Source: Ascoidea asiatica (lineage: Eukaryota; Ascomycota; Saccharomycetes; Ascoideales; Ascoideaceae). Taken from it: a stretch of DNA of 64,000 nucleotides. Location of the stretch: NCBI GenBank assembly GCA_001600695.1, contig BCKQ01000012.1, positions 86,096 through 150,095 of the forward strand, in the 5' to 3' direction. The first letter of the stretch is position 1. The number at the start of each line of letters is the position of its first letter. Both the position numbers and the translations under genes were made by a program. This document shows, piece by piece, positions 22,587 through 32,440 of the stretch. The notes under the pieces were generated by a model, which made no database searches, had not been told where the DNA came from, and saw nothing but the letters and a program-made list of their open reading frames with translations.

Positions 22587-24281
22587 ATGACAATGAGTCC
22601 TTATTCTTCACCATCAAAGAGAAATTCATGGTGGTCAAAAAGACCATTTAAGAAATCAAATGATAACTTAGATGATTTATCTCAACCTCCAAAAAGACCT
22701 TCATTATTATTTGAGAATTCAAATAACTCAAATCATTCAAATCTTTCTTCAAAATCTTATAATGATAGTAATAATACAATCAATACTAATACTAATTCCT
22801 TCAATAATAACAATAACAATAATAATAATAATCAACAAAATGAAAATGAAATCTTTGGTATACCTTTAGATCAATCAATTAAAAAAGCTTCTGCAAAAAT
22901 TTCTGTTTTAAATAATATTAATCAAGATAAAGATGATATAGTTTATTATGGAAAAATTCCAATAATTGTTGCAAAATGTGGTAATTATTTAAAATCAAAT
23001 GCTTTAGAAACTCAAGGTATATTTAGATTAGGTGGTAATTCAAAAAGAGTTAAATTATTACAATCAATTTTCAATAATTCAGATATTAATGATTCAAATT
23101 TTAATTTCAATTATGGTAAAAATTTATCTTTCATTGATAATTCTTTGAATATAACTTTTACTGTTCATGATGCATCTTCAATTCTAAGAAGATATTTAAA
23201 TGCTTTACCTGAACCAATAATTCCTTTAAATCAATATGAAAATTTTAGATTACCTTTAACTTCGAGACCAAGAATTTTAAGATATTTAAAATTTAGATCC
23301 TTACCAATGACACATTCTTCTCATCCAAGTTTTGCTTCAAATGTCGTAAATATTCCAAATAGTCAAAATAATTCAAATAATCAAAGTAGTCAAAGTAATC
23401 AAAATAATATACAAGGTTTATCACCTCCAATAACTCAATACAATAAACAGAAATTATCTGCAGAATCTCTGAGTTCTTTTTCTTCAAATTCTTCAATTGA
23501 TTATAACTCAAATCAATCTCAATCTGTTCCAATACCAACTACTACAATCAAAATCACAGCTCCAAGTGAATCTTCAATGACAAATGATAAAGATTCTTCT
23601 TCATTACCATTAAATGATTACATATTAAAAGATTCAAAAAATTCAAAAGCTAAATCAAATGATATTTCAAATTCAGAATTAAAAAGAAAAAAAAATTTAA
23701 GAAGACATAAAAGATTAGTTAAAGATATAACAAATGCAATGGATGAATATCAAATTTTAATTAATAATTTACCATTAAATTCAAGACAGTTATTATTTTA
23801 TTTATTAGATTTATTAGCAATATTTGATTCAAATTCAAAAAAAAATTTAATGAATGCAAAAAATTTAAGTGCAATTTTTCAACCTTCAATTTTAAATCAT
23901 CCAAAACATAATTTATCTCCAATTGAATATAATTTATCTCAAGCAATTGTTGAATTTTTAATTGAATATTCCTATAAATTATTACCCCATGCAACAAATT
24001 ATGCTATTCAAAAACAAAATGAGAAACAAAAACTAAAAAATCTTATAAACAAAACAAATTCTTCATCTACAAAAACAAATTCTTCTCCAGCTACAATAAC
24101 AAACTCTTCAACTAGTAAAACTGCTAAAAAATTGTTAAAATACAGTAATGTTAATAATTTAAACAAATCTTTAGATCTAGAATTACAAAATGAATTCAAT
24201 AATATCCATGGCCATAATCATTCTGATAGTCATTCAGCAAATTTTGATCAAAGTCCTCCTCCAAAAATATTATTTATTTAG
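22587..24281 (+). CDS. SAC7: RhoGAP of the SAC7/BAG7 type (Rho1 GTPase-activating protein)
   Basis: 564 residues. A RhoGAP domain begins at 'EIFGIPLDQSIKKASAKISV' (about 89) and includes 'IPIIVAKCGNYLKSNALETQGIFRLGG' with the arginine finger R147, 'ILRRYLNALPEPIIPL' (about 205-220), and after a Ser/Asn-rich insert of roughly 130 residues, 'AMDEYQILINNLPLNSRQLLFYLLDLLAIF' and 'MNAKNLSAIFQPSIL' (about 385-440). The order and wording match Sac7/Bag7, which turn off Rho1 in actin and cell-wall integrity signalling. The N-terminus has the short basic/Trp segment (NSWWSKRPFKKS) seen in that family. Two in-frame ATGs (codons 1 and 3) are equivalent candidates. Sac7 and Bag7 cannot be told apart here. 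Confidence 0.85.
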   Translation: MTMSPYSSPSKRNSWWSKRPFKKSNDNLDDLSQPPKRPSLLFENSNNSNHSNLSSKSYNDSNNTINTNTNSFNNNNNNNNNNQQNENEIFGIPLDQSIKKASAKISVLNNINQDKDDIVYYGKIPIIVAKCGNYLKSNALETQGIFRLGGNSKRVKLLQSIFNNSDINDSNFNFNYGKNLSFIDNSLNITFTVHDASSILRRYLNALPEPIIPLNQYENFRLPLTSRPRILRYLKFRSLPMTHSSHPSFASNVVNIPNSQNNSNNQSSQSNQNNIQGLSPPITQYNKQKLSAESLSSFSSNSSIDYNSNQSQSVPIPTTTIKITAPSESSMTNDKDSSSLPLNDYILKDSKNSKAKSNDISNSELKRKKNLRRHKRLVKDITNAMDEYQILINNLPLNSRQLLFYLLDLLAIFDSNSKKNLMNAKNLSAIFQPSILNHPKHNLSPIEYNLSQAIVEFLIEYSYKLLPHATNYAIQKQNEKQKLKNLINKTNSSSTKTNSSPATITNSSTSKTAKKLLKYSNVNNLNKSLDLELQNEFNNIHGHNHSDSHSANFDQSPPPKILFI

Positions 24282-25610
24282 TTATTTTATTCTATTTTTG
24301 GATCAGGGATTTATCGTTTATTTTTAGTATATCGTTTGTACACTAATATATTATTCAAATGTTAAGATTCTCAACTAAAGAACTTCAGGGTCATTTGATT
24401 TAATATATTTGTTGTTCTCACTTAGCCCTGTTTTTGTTTTGTTTTTGCTTATCTACCTTTTCTTATATTCTTTTTTATTTTCATTTTCCAATGACAGTTA
24501 TCCTTTTAATGACTTTTTATGACATGCAGAAAGCCCCTTTTTACCTTTATTCAAACAGTTTATCACTCAAACAAATGGACAATACAATATTTTATACCTA
24601 CTTTCTGTTATATTTCTATATTTGTTCTTACTTTCTTCTTTTTATTTTGCTATGCTTTATTTTGTTTTCTTTTGCTCCCTCTGTTGAATATACTCCCACT
24701 TTTAGTTTCTGTATCTATTTATAATTTTTACTGTTTTCTTTTGGTCTTTCTAATAATCATTTGTCTAATTATCTGTTAATTAAATTATTGTTGACTTTTA
24801 CTTGTTTGTCTTTTAATCAGAAATGAACCTAAATTATATTTTCTATTTTTATTGAAAGTTCTCCTCTCTCTTTTCGCTCTTTTCCTGGCATTATTCATTG
24901 CATTTTTCAGCTTTTCTCAAATTTTAAATCATGATAATTTACTAAACAATTTTGTTCAATTTTTTTTTTGTTTTGTCACTTTCTTTTAAGAGAATTTATG
25001 ATATGTTTTTGCTTTTTGAGATGACTATTTCTTTTGACATTTCCAAAATTTCCTTTTATTTTAGTTGTTATGATTATTTCAGCTCTTTATTTTTACGTGG
25101 TTCAGTTTTACATTTGTATACAGATATGATTTTCCCTTTTTTTTTTATTTTATCGACCTTTCTTTATTTACAAGAATATGATCTTATATTTAGCTTTTTT
25201 AATACATATTTAGTTTTCTTCAAAACTTTTATCGTTTTAGTAGACATAATAATAGTAATATTTATTTAATGAAAGATTAGCTATATAATTTTAATGACTT
25301 AGCAATATATGACTTTAATATTGTATAGGAAATGAGAAATCTATAAAATAATGCAAAACAATGAAACAAAATAGAAAATAAAAAGAAAACAAAACAAAAA
25401 CAAAGGTATAAAATTCTTTCAAAAAAAGTTATAAAAAGTAAACAATTAAAAGCATATAATGGAAAGCAATTTTTCATAAGAGTATGAAAGATAATAATAA
25501 TTAGCAATACTTAGTAGTTTAATAAATTTCTTTTAGCAAATTAGGGAAAAAACTTTTATAAGAAATAAGCAGTTCTTGAATATACTACTATATATATATA
25601 TTTTTTTTAA
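24282..25610. other. 1.3-kb convergent intergenic region, strongly T-rich on + strand
   Basis: Lies between the stop codons of two convergent genes, so no promoter is required. About 24430-25260 is strongly T-biased on the + strand and 25320-25510 is A-biased. Translation gives Phe/Leu/Ile-rich ORFs of up to 105 codons (24434-24724, 24952-25269) that reflect composition only. No family, codon bias or initiation context supports a gene. Possibly long 3' UTRs. Confidence 0.5.
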
Positions 25611-27863
25611 TCACCAATCACTATCTTTTTCTTTTAATTTTTTTTCATTTTCTGCCCAAATATCTGGAAAAATCAGCTGTATTTCATCTTCAATTCCAAT
25701 ATTTAAAGCAACTTCACTTGAATTTTCTTTTTGTTTAAATTCAGTCATTTCTCTTGTTAAATTAAATTCTTTCCAAATTTTCATATCATGACAAGCACCA
25801 ATAAATGAACTACCACCTTCTTCAAATAATCTAACATCTTCTTTTTGAACATATTTACATTTATTTTCAGGAACCCAAAGTCTTAAATGATTTTTATAAC
25901 TCCAACCATTATGTTTTGTTAAAGTATATTCATTAGAATATTCATGATCTAAAACACCTTTTGTATCATAAGGTACAGTAACAATTTTACCTTCAAATAA
26001 AGATCTTCTTAAAGGTAATAATTCTTTTAAATTATAAAAATTTCCCAGACCAGTATTAATAAAAATTAAATCTTTTGAATTTTTAAATTTTGAATATCTT
26101 TCAGAATCTTTTGGAAAAATTTCTTTAATTTTTTCTGGTAAATTATCAGTTTCACTTTCTACAACACCATTTAAATCAATAAAAACACCAGTTTTAATAT
26201 CAATAAATCTTGCATCATTTGGTTCAGGAGATGCACCACCATCATTTTTTCTTGCTCTTTCCATAAAATTTGGAGAAATATCTAAATAATATCTACCATG
26301 ACCTTCAATTGGATCAGCAATTATTAAAGTATTATTAAAAACATTTGCTAATCTTATCATATCTTCAGCAGGTAATTCAAAATGAATAATTTTATTCCAT
26401 GCAGAAATTAAACCATTTCTTTGCCAACCAATTAAAGAATCTTGTGCTAACCATGAAGTTATACCTAAATTTAAAGAAGTTTGTAAAAAATTTCTAACTA
26501 ATTTATGTAAAGCAATTTTATGTTGTGAAGTTGATAAAATTTGAGAAAAAAATCTCCAATCATATGGAGTTTCTTCAAAATTATCAATTTCATTAAATTT
26601 AATTCTTGAAGTAAAAAAATGATTAATATTTAAAATTCTATTTTGTTGAGATTTTTGAGATTTTTCAAAATTTATTGGAAATTTAAAAGAATTTTCATTA
26701 ATATTAAGATAATTAAATTTTTCACTATTTTTATAATCAATTAATGGTCTATTTAAAATTTTTGAAATTTTTAACATTTCATCAGTTTCATTTATTGGAA
26801 TTTTTAAAATTTCATTAATTGAAATATTTAGTAAACTTGATTTTTTTTTTAAATAATTATCAATCATACCATTATTTAAAATTGAATTTTTATTTGAAAT
26901 TTTTACAACAAAGGCTAATTCTCCAGCTAAAAAAATTAATTTTGAAGGTAATGGAGCTTTTGAATAAAGATAAGATTTAGATCTTATATTTAATCTAAAT
27001 TCAGATTCACCAAATTCATTTGGATTATTAAATGAAAAACCAAGTGGAGATTGTGGATCATCAATACAACCATTCCAATTAATTCTTGAATTTTTTTTAA
27101 AAGTACCTAAAGCAGATAATCTAAAACAATTTGGTTTTTCAGAAACTAATGGATTTAATAAAGATAAATCAATCCAATCTTGCCAAGAAAATTCTAATTC
27201 TGGTGGATTTCTTGGACCATGTTTTGTAATATCATAAATATAAGATTCAATTAATGAAAAATAAGAAAGATAAGTATAATCATTTAAATGTTCAAATTTT
27301 TTTAAATTTAATCTATCATTTATATTTAAATTTAAATTATCATCTGAATTTGATAAATCATTTGAAATTTCATTTATATTATCATTTGAAATATCATTAG
27401 AATTAGAATTTTCAATTAAATTATCATTAAAACTTTCAATTGATTCATCATTATTATTTAAATTATTGTTTATGTTATTAATAATATTTTTATTATCAAT
27501 TTTAATATTATCTAATTTTTTTAAATTTGAAGAATATAAAATTTGATTTGAATTAATATTATTATTAAATGAATTATTATTAAATGGGAAATAATTATTA
27601 TGAGATAAATAAAGGTAAAAAAAGATAAATAGAGAAGATAAGATTATAAAAGATTTTAAATTTTTTAAAATATATTTAAAAATTTTTAATATTGAAAATT
27701 TCCTTTTGTTATTATTATTTATGATGTTATGATTATAATTTTTATTTTTCAGAGGAAGTAAATAAGATTTTTCTATATCATTATTATTATTATTAATTTT
27801 TATATTATTTGAGAATGGTAGGTCTGAATTACTATTTCTCTCAGTTGGAGATCTTCTCATCAT
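25611..27863 (-). CDS. Mnn4-like type II Golgi membrane protein of the LicD/fukutin group, degenerate active motif
   Basis: 750 residues. A short cytosolic N-terminus, a signal anchor (about 66-87, 'SFIILSSLFIFFYLYLS') and an Asn-rich stem precede a luminal domain. 'FSWQDWIDLSLLN' and 'NCFRLSALGTF', then the LicD core 'ITSWLAQDSLIGWQRNGLISAWN' (468-490) and 'RYYLDISPNF-NDARFIDIKTGVFIDLNG' match yeast Mnn4/Yjr061w, which promote mannosylphosphate transfer to glycans in the Golgi. The core normally reads like 'AHGxLLGW..NG..PWDxDxD'. Here the His-Gly is Q474-D475 and the acidic triplet after W489 is N-K-I-I-H, so key acidic residues are gone. It may be a regulator rather than an enzyme (inference). 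Its promoter is shared with ILM1. Confidence 0.8.
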   Translation of the reverse strand: MMRRSPTERNSNSDLPFSNNIKINNNNNDIEKSYLLPLKNKNYNHNIINNNNKRKFSILKIFKYILKNLKSFIILSSLFIFFYLYLSHNNYFPFNNNSFNNNINSNQILYSSNLKKLDNIKIDNKNIINNINNNLNNNDESIESFNDNLIENSNSNDISNDNINEISNDLSNSDDNLNLNINDRLNLKKFEHLNDYTYLSYFSLIESYIYDITKHGPRNPPELEFSWQDWIDLSLLNPLVSEKPNCFRLSALGTFKKNSRINWNGCIDDPQSPLGFSFNNPNEFGESEFRLNIRSKSYLYSKAPLPSKLIFLAGELAFVVKISNKNSILNNGMIDNYLKKKSSLLNISINEILKIPINETDEMLKISKILNRPLIDYKNSEKFNYLNINENSFKFPINFEKSQKSQQNRILNINHFFTSRIKFNEIDNFEETPYDWRFFSQILSTSQHKIALHKLVRNFLQTSLNLGITSWLAQDSLIGWQRNGLISAWNKIIHFELPAEDMIRLANVFNNTLIIADPIEGHGRYYLDISPNFMERARKNDGGASPEPNDARFIDIKTGVFIDLNGVVESETDNLPEKIKEIFPKDSERYSKFKNSKDLIFINTGLGNFYNLKELLPLRRSLFEGKIVTVPYDTKGVLDHEYSNEYTLTKHNGWSYKNHLRLWVPENKCKYVQKEDVRLFEEGGSSFIGACHDMKIWKEFNLTREMTEFKQKENSSEVALNIGIEDEIQLIFPDIWAENEKKLKEKDSDW

Positions 27864-28613
27864 TATATTAAGTGATTATTAATGATTGATTGATGATTAT
27901 GGATTGATGATGGATTGATGATGGATTGATTGAATATGAATGAGATAGGTGATATGAACAAGGTGACGAAAAAACGCAAGCTATATAAATTGAGGTAGAA
28001 TAAAAAAGAAATGAATTGAATGTAAAAGAAGTAGAAGAAAAATAAAAAAAAATGAATTGAATTATAATGAATGAAATAATAAATAATATATTATATATAT
28101 ATTATATGTTATATAATAAAGTATATAATAATGTTATTGATTAAGATACAAAAATATAAATGATTGAAGAAATAATAAAGATTAAAAAAGACATAAATTA
28201 AAATCGGATTGAATTTTATCCTTAAAATTTTTTTGAAAGTATAATGAAATATAAGATTTTTTTCTAAGAATTCGAATAATTAAATATACAATAGATTATT
28301 TTTAACAATATGAATTGAATATTTTTTAAAAAAAAAATTGGAATTTATTGAAATAATTGAAATTTATTGAAATTTATTAAAAAAATTGACATATACTTGA
28401 ATATAATTTTATAAAAATATTATAAATTTTGAATAAAATGGTTGCATAAAGAGTACTTGTAATACCTAAATATTTCAAGTACCAAAATTTCTTTTATTAG
28501 TTTAAATTAAATTAAATTAAATTAAAATTAAAATTGATTAGATCATGGTAAACTACATAAACTAGAGAAGCTAGATAAACTAGATGAATATCATTTTGAA
28601 ATACCTGATTTCA

Positions 28614-28688
28614 TTTATTATTTCCATAACCATTCCTATTTCTGTTTATATTTCTATTTCTATTCCTATTTCTATTTCTATTCCTATA
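28614..28688 (+). repeat. Hexameric pyrimidine-rich repeat (TTTCTA / TTCCTA)
   Basis: About ten 6-bp units alternating ATTTCT and ATTCCT types, all without G on the + strand from about 28630. Simple repeat bordering the GC-rich island. Confidence 0.7.
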
Positions 28689-28849
28689 AACCTTTATTTA
28701 TTTTACTCTCAATTCCGATTTGATTCAGCAGAAGTCGGTGGTGGCTCTGGTGCTTCTCGCCCCCCGCCGACTACAGAAAACGTTTACAAACAAAGTTGAA
28801 ACAGCAAAGGCAACAGCAAAAGCAACCACCACCGCGGATCACAAGTCAC

Positions 28850-28859
28850 GTCACATGAC
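28850..28859 (+). promoter_or_regulatory. Palindromic E-box GTCACATGAC
   Basis: 10-bp sequence GTCACATGAC in the GC-rich island between the Mnn4-like gene and ILM1. The same 10-mer recurs at 29337 and 30453. Cbf1/Tye7-type bHLH binding is inference. Confidence 0.55.
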
Positions 28860-29336
28860 CCGAACAAAGCAGTAAAATAGCCAGTTGTCTGGCATGGAAT
28901 AAATAGATCGCATCCTGGAAATAGGACGAGGTGATCTGAGTGTCCGTGCCAAGGACAAAGACTGTCCTCAATCTATGGGTTTTAACCACCTTCAGAAACA
29001 TGATAATGAAAAAGAAAGAATAATACCCCCAATTTATAGATTATTGATTAATGAAGACATCCTTTCATTGTGAGTGAAAAGAGAAAACATCTAATCTACG
29101 ATTACTTGAAATCAAATAAATATTGAATAAAACAATAAAACAATAAAACAATTCAAGATTAGATTCTTCTTTTAAATATTCAACAAACAAAGAACAAAAT
29201 TCATTTCAATTTATTTCAATTCCAATTTGAAAATTCAATAAAACTTTAGGGCTATTTAATATTCAATCATGTGTTTAATACAAGCAACAACTTCGGATAT
29301 AAAAACAGCAAACAAGTACCCGTTAATATATATTAA

Positions 29337-29346
29337 GTCACATGAC
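29337..29346 (+). promoter_or_regulatory. Palindromic E-box GTCACATGAC
   Basis: Identical 10-mer, 167 bp upstream of the ILM1 ATG. Confidence 0.55.
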
Positions 29347-29512
29347 CATACTATTTCATTTTTCACTATTGATTTTATTACAATTTCAATTTACAATTCA
29401 ATAAATGATTTAAAGGATATAATAATTTCTATTTAATTCAATTCAATTATCTTATTCAATTGATTCAAATAAGTTCAATTCATTAAGTTCTATTCAATTC
29501 AATTACTTCATA

Positions 29513-30271
29513 ATGTCATTATTTTCATCAGTTTCTTTAAATTATTTTAGAATTTCTTGGTTATTATCAATTGCATTTTTTATAATTAAAGATCCAAATA
29601 ATTTATTATTAAATAATTATGTAATAATAATTGGTAAAGCTTTAGATGTACCAATTATTGATAATTTATCTTTTAATAGTAATGAAAATTTACTTGGTTT
29701 ATTTTCAATATTATTTATTTATTTAGCTTTATCTGATTTAATTATAATAACTTCATTATTAAATGTACCTTTAATTAAAAATTTAAATTCAAAAATTCCA
29801 ACAATTATTATTGATGATAATCAATCTACAACATCAAATAATAATAATAATAATATTAATGAAGATAATGATTATGTACCAATAAAAACTTCAAATAAAT
29901 TATATTATGTTTATTTTGAAAATATTATACCTTTTAGATTATTAATTTTATTTATTTTCACCATTTATTCATATCTTGGTAATAATTATTATTTTACAAA
30001 TAATTTAATAATAATTTTTTCATTTATTGAAATTTGGTTTAATTATATGATTTATAATTCTTTAAGAGAAGAAAAAGAATTAAGAATTAGAAATTTTGGT
30101 AAAGATTATATTTATGAAGAAGAAATTGATGATTTAAAATTTCAAAATTCAAAAAATTATAATAATAACATCAATAATGATGACTCAAGTAGTGATAGTG
30201 ATAGTGATGAAGATAATGTTTTAACTAAAAAAGATATTGAAGAAAGAAATATGGATAGAGTTATTCTATAA
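29513..30271 (+). CDS. ILM1: ILM1 family membrane protein (maintenance of mitochondrial DNA)
   Basis: 252 residues. Hydrophobic segments at about 12-25, 60-82, 140-158 and 163-180. 'YFRISWLLSIAFFIIKDPN', 'ENLLGLFSILFIYLALSDLI', 'FENIIPFRLLILFIFTIYSYLGNNYYFTNN' and 'EIWFNYMIYNSLREEKELR' follow S. cerevisiae Ilm1 (203 residues) in order. The extra length is an Asn-rich loop (about 100-125) and an acidic C-tail. Loss of Ilm1 in yeast raises mitochondrial DNA loss; the protein is an ER membrane protein of unknown chemistry. Confidence 0.88.
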   Translation: MSLFSSVSLNYFRISWLLSIAFFIIKDPNNLLLNNYVIIIGKALDVPIIDNLSFNSNENLLGLFSILFIYLALSDLIIITSLLNVPLIKNLNSKIPTIIIDDNQSTTSNNNNNNINEDNDYVPIKTSNKLYYVYFENIIPFRLLILFIFTIYSYLGNNYYFTNNLIIIFSFIEIWFNYMIYNSLREEKELRIRNFGKDYIYEEEIDDLKFQNSKNYNNNINNDDSSSDSDSDEDNVLTKKDIEERNMDRVIL

Positions 30272-30325
30272 TTTACTTATTTATATTCTATATTCTATAT
30301 TATATAACTAACTACCTTTAAAATT

Positions 30326-30326
<1 letters not shown>

Positions 30327-30361
<35 letters not shown>
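30327..30361 (+). repeat. (ATT)n microsatellite
   Basis: About eleven ATT units followed by three ATCATATT-type units, downstream of ILM1. Confidence 0.8.
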
Positions 30362-30362
<1 letters not shown>

Positions 30363-30452
30363 CATATTATCATATTATCATATTATCAGTGTAGATTTAT
30401 TTATATTCAATACCGAATTTAATCTTTGTTAACAAATTCAGGGTTAACTACG

Positions 30453-30462
30453 GTCACATGAC
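30453..30462 (+). promoter_or_regulatory. Palindromic E-box GTCACATGAC
   Basis: Third exact copy of the 10-mer, 157 bp upstream of the VTA1 ATG. Together with the copy 167 bp upstream of ILM1 it sits at a nearly constant distance from the start. Confidence 0.55.
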
Positions 30463-30609
30463 ATCTACTAAATACTAAAACAATTCCTATTTCAATTGAT
30501 AAGATACCATAAACTGAAATAAATCTACTTAATCAAATATATATTTATATCAATATAGTAAGTAATTCAAATAAATAATATAATAATAATCATATCAATT
30601 ACAATTAAA

Positions 30610-32232
30610 ATGGAATCAAAAACTCCATATTTATCTTTTCAATTACCAAAATCTTTAAAATATATTTTAAATTCATTAACAAAAGCAAATGAATTATTTA
30701 ATTTTAATAAAAATTTAATTTCATATTTTTGTGGTTTATATTCAATTGAAGAATTAATTTCAATCATTACAAATTTTAATAATGAATCTAATGAAAATAA
30801 TAATAATTGTAATCAATTTAATTTAACTAATGATGAAATTAAAAATATTGAAAATTTTGCAATAAAATTATTAAAATTTTTAGAAATTCAAAAAATTCAA
30901 TTATTTAAATCTGATATAAAAAATGTTAAAATTCCAATAAAAGAGAAAAAAAATTTAAAAAATAAAGTTCAATTAATTGATATTGATGATGAAGATGATA
31001 ATGAAGATAATGATCATAATATGAATAGTAATGAAGATAAAGATGAAGAAATTTTAGAAAAAAAAATCTCAAAATCTGAAAATGAAGAAGAATTAAATAA
31101 TTTACAAATTATTTCAAAATCTTTTACAAATAAAGAAATTTTATCTTCTGAAATTCTTAGTAAAAATTCAATTTTAGAATTTGCTGATAATATATTAAAT
31201 TCATGTATAAAACAAATTGAAAATTTAAAAATTAATAAATCAACTCCACAATCTTTATTAGCATGTTCAACATTTTTAGAAATTTCAAAAAAATTATTTC
31301 CTGATTCAATTGTTATTAAAGATAATAGTGAAGAAAATGATTTATTCCCTTTAATGATGGATGAAGAAATTACTTTTAAAATAAAATATTGTAAAATTAT
31401 AGCTATAAAAATTTTAAAAACTTATAAAAATAAAGATGATCCAAATTTAGAACCTTTTATAAATGATTTTCAAAATATGGTTATAAATATTAAACCAATA
31501 TCAAATGAAGAAATCTTAGATACTATACAAAAATCTTTACAAATACAAGATTCAAATGATGAAAATGATATTATTAATAATGACAATGGTCATAAGAATT
31601 CTGATATAAATAATGATACAAAAAGTGAAAAGGATAGTGAAAAGGATAGTGATAATGATAGTGATAAAGATACAAATATCAATAATGAAAATGATATCAA
31701 TTCAAAACCAAATGATTTTGATGAAAGTTTTTGGAAAAAAAATTTAAATGTTTCAAATTTACCTTCAATTGATAATGATTTACTTTCAATTTCAAATAAT
31801 AAAGATATTTCTGAAATTCCTTCATTACCAAAATTTATTGAAAGTGATGAAGAATCAATCAAAGATAATAAAAATAAAACTTCTGGAAATATAAGTTTTT
31901 CAGATGATGAAATAGAAAATGAAGATGATAAAAATCAAGAAGAAGAATCCGAAGAAGAGTATGAAGATGAAGAAGTAGAAGAAGATGATGAAGAAGAAAT
32001 TGAATATAATAATAAAAAAACTAATATTTCAAAAATACAAAAAATAAATACAAAAAAATATAATGAAAATAATATTGAAGAAATGATGGTTGATGATGAA
32101 TTAATAACTTCTGCTCAAAGAAGTTCAAAATATGCAGTAAGTGCTTTAAATTATGATGATGTTGATACTGCTATTAAAGAACTTAAAAATGCTCTTAAAT
32201 TATGTGAAGAATTTAAATCTAGACATCCATAA
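30610..32232 (+). CDS. VTA1: VTA1, Vps4-activating ESCRT accessory protein
   Basis: 540 residues. An N-terminal helical region (about 1-110, tandem MIT-like: 'LPKSLKYILNSLTKANELFNFNKNLISYFCGLYSIEEL') and a second part (about 195-290, 'STPQSLLACSTFLEISKKLFPD', 'IKYCKIIAIKILKTYKNKDDPN') form the Vps60/Did2-binding domain. The last 40 residues (ITSAQRSSKYAVSALNYDDVDTAIKELKNAL) are the VSL domain that dimerises and stimulates the Vps4 ATPase. Vta1 acts at endosomes in multivesicular-body sorting. The linker is extended by Asp/Glu/Asn/Lys runs, making it longer than the 330-residue S. cerevisiae protein. Confidence 0.9.
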   Translation: MESKTPYLSFQLPKSLKYILNSLTKANELFNFNKNLISYFCGLYSIEELISIITNFNNESNENNNNCNQFNLTNDEIKNIENFAIKLLKFLEIQKIQLFKSDIKNVKIPIKEKKNLKNKVQLIDIDDEDDNEDNDHNMNSNEDKDEEILEKKISKSENEEELNNLQIISKSFTNKEILSSEILSKNSILEFADNILNSCIKQIENLKINKSTPQSLLACSTFLEISKKLFPDSIVIKDNSEENDLFPLMMDEEITFKIKYCKIIAIKILKTYKNKDDPNLEPFINDFQNMVINIKPISNEEILDTIQKSLQIQDSNDENDIINNDNGHKNSDINNDTKSEKDSEKDSDNDSDKDTNINNENDINSKPNDFDESFWKKNLNVSNLPSIDNDLLSISNNKDISEIPSLPKFIESDEESIKDNKNKTSGNISFSDDEIENEDDKNQEEESEEEYEDEEVEEDDEEEIEYNNKKTNISKIQKINTKKYNENNIEEMMVDDELITSAQRSSKYAVSALNYDDVDTAIKELKNALKLCEEFKSRHP

Positions 32233-32354
32233 TAATTGTATAAAAATAAATATATTTGACACTTTAAGATAAGAAGATAATGAAAAATAAGTAAAAACGA
32301 AACTGTAATAAATCGAACATAACAATTGTTTATTAAAGGAAGAAGATTTCCGGT

Positions 32355-32386
32355 AGAGCCCTAGTTCAGAATGTGCTCAGGGCTCT
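32355..32386. repeat. Inverted repeat AGAGCCCT / AGGGCTCT
   Basis: Perfect 8-bp arms separated by 16 nt in the MMS22 upstream region. Could be a dyad protein-binding site or an RNA hairpin. Confidence 0.6.
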
Positions 32387-32434
32387 TAGGGTAAATCATA
32401 AAGGTACCATGCTTGTGGTCTCATTTAACGGCCG

Positions 32435-32440
32435 ACGCGT
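32435..32440 (+). promoter_or_regulatory. MCB box ACGCGT upstream of MMS22
   Basis: ACGCGT, the MluI cell-cycle box bound by MBF (Mbp1-Swi6) at G1/S, lies 383 bp upstream of the MMS22 ATG, with a second CGCG-containing site (AAAACGCGA on the minus strand, 32490-32498). CGCG is rare in this DNA, so two sites close together before a replication-repair gene are suggestive of G1/S expression (inference). Confidence 0.45.

Larger units (their letters stand above)
27864..29512. promoter_or_regulatory. 1.65-kb divergent promoter region of the Mnn4-like gene and ILM1
   Basis: AT-rich flanks surround a GC-rich island (about 28725-28990). A G-free pyrimidine/A array of TTTCTA/TTCCTA hexamers lies at about 28614-28688. 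Two copies of the palindromic E-box GTCACATGAC lie at 28850-28859 and 29337-29346. The first sits directly after a GTCAC half-site. A 71-codon ORF at 28584 spans the hexamer array and looks accidental. Confidence 0.55.
30272..30609. promoter_or_regulatory. Intergenic region upstream of VTA1
   Basis: 338 bp containing an (ATT)n microsatellite (about 30327-30361), three CATATTAT repeats, a GTTAAC pair, and the palindromic E-box GTCACATGAC at 30453-30462. Confidence 0.5.

Noticed and set aside
24434-25269. Hydrophobic Phe/Leu/Ile ORFs in the T-rich convergent gap
   Set aside because: The T-rich base composition alone produces TTT, TTA, ATT codons. No signal of conserved structure and no plausible promoter.
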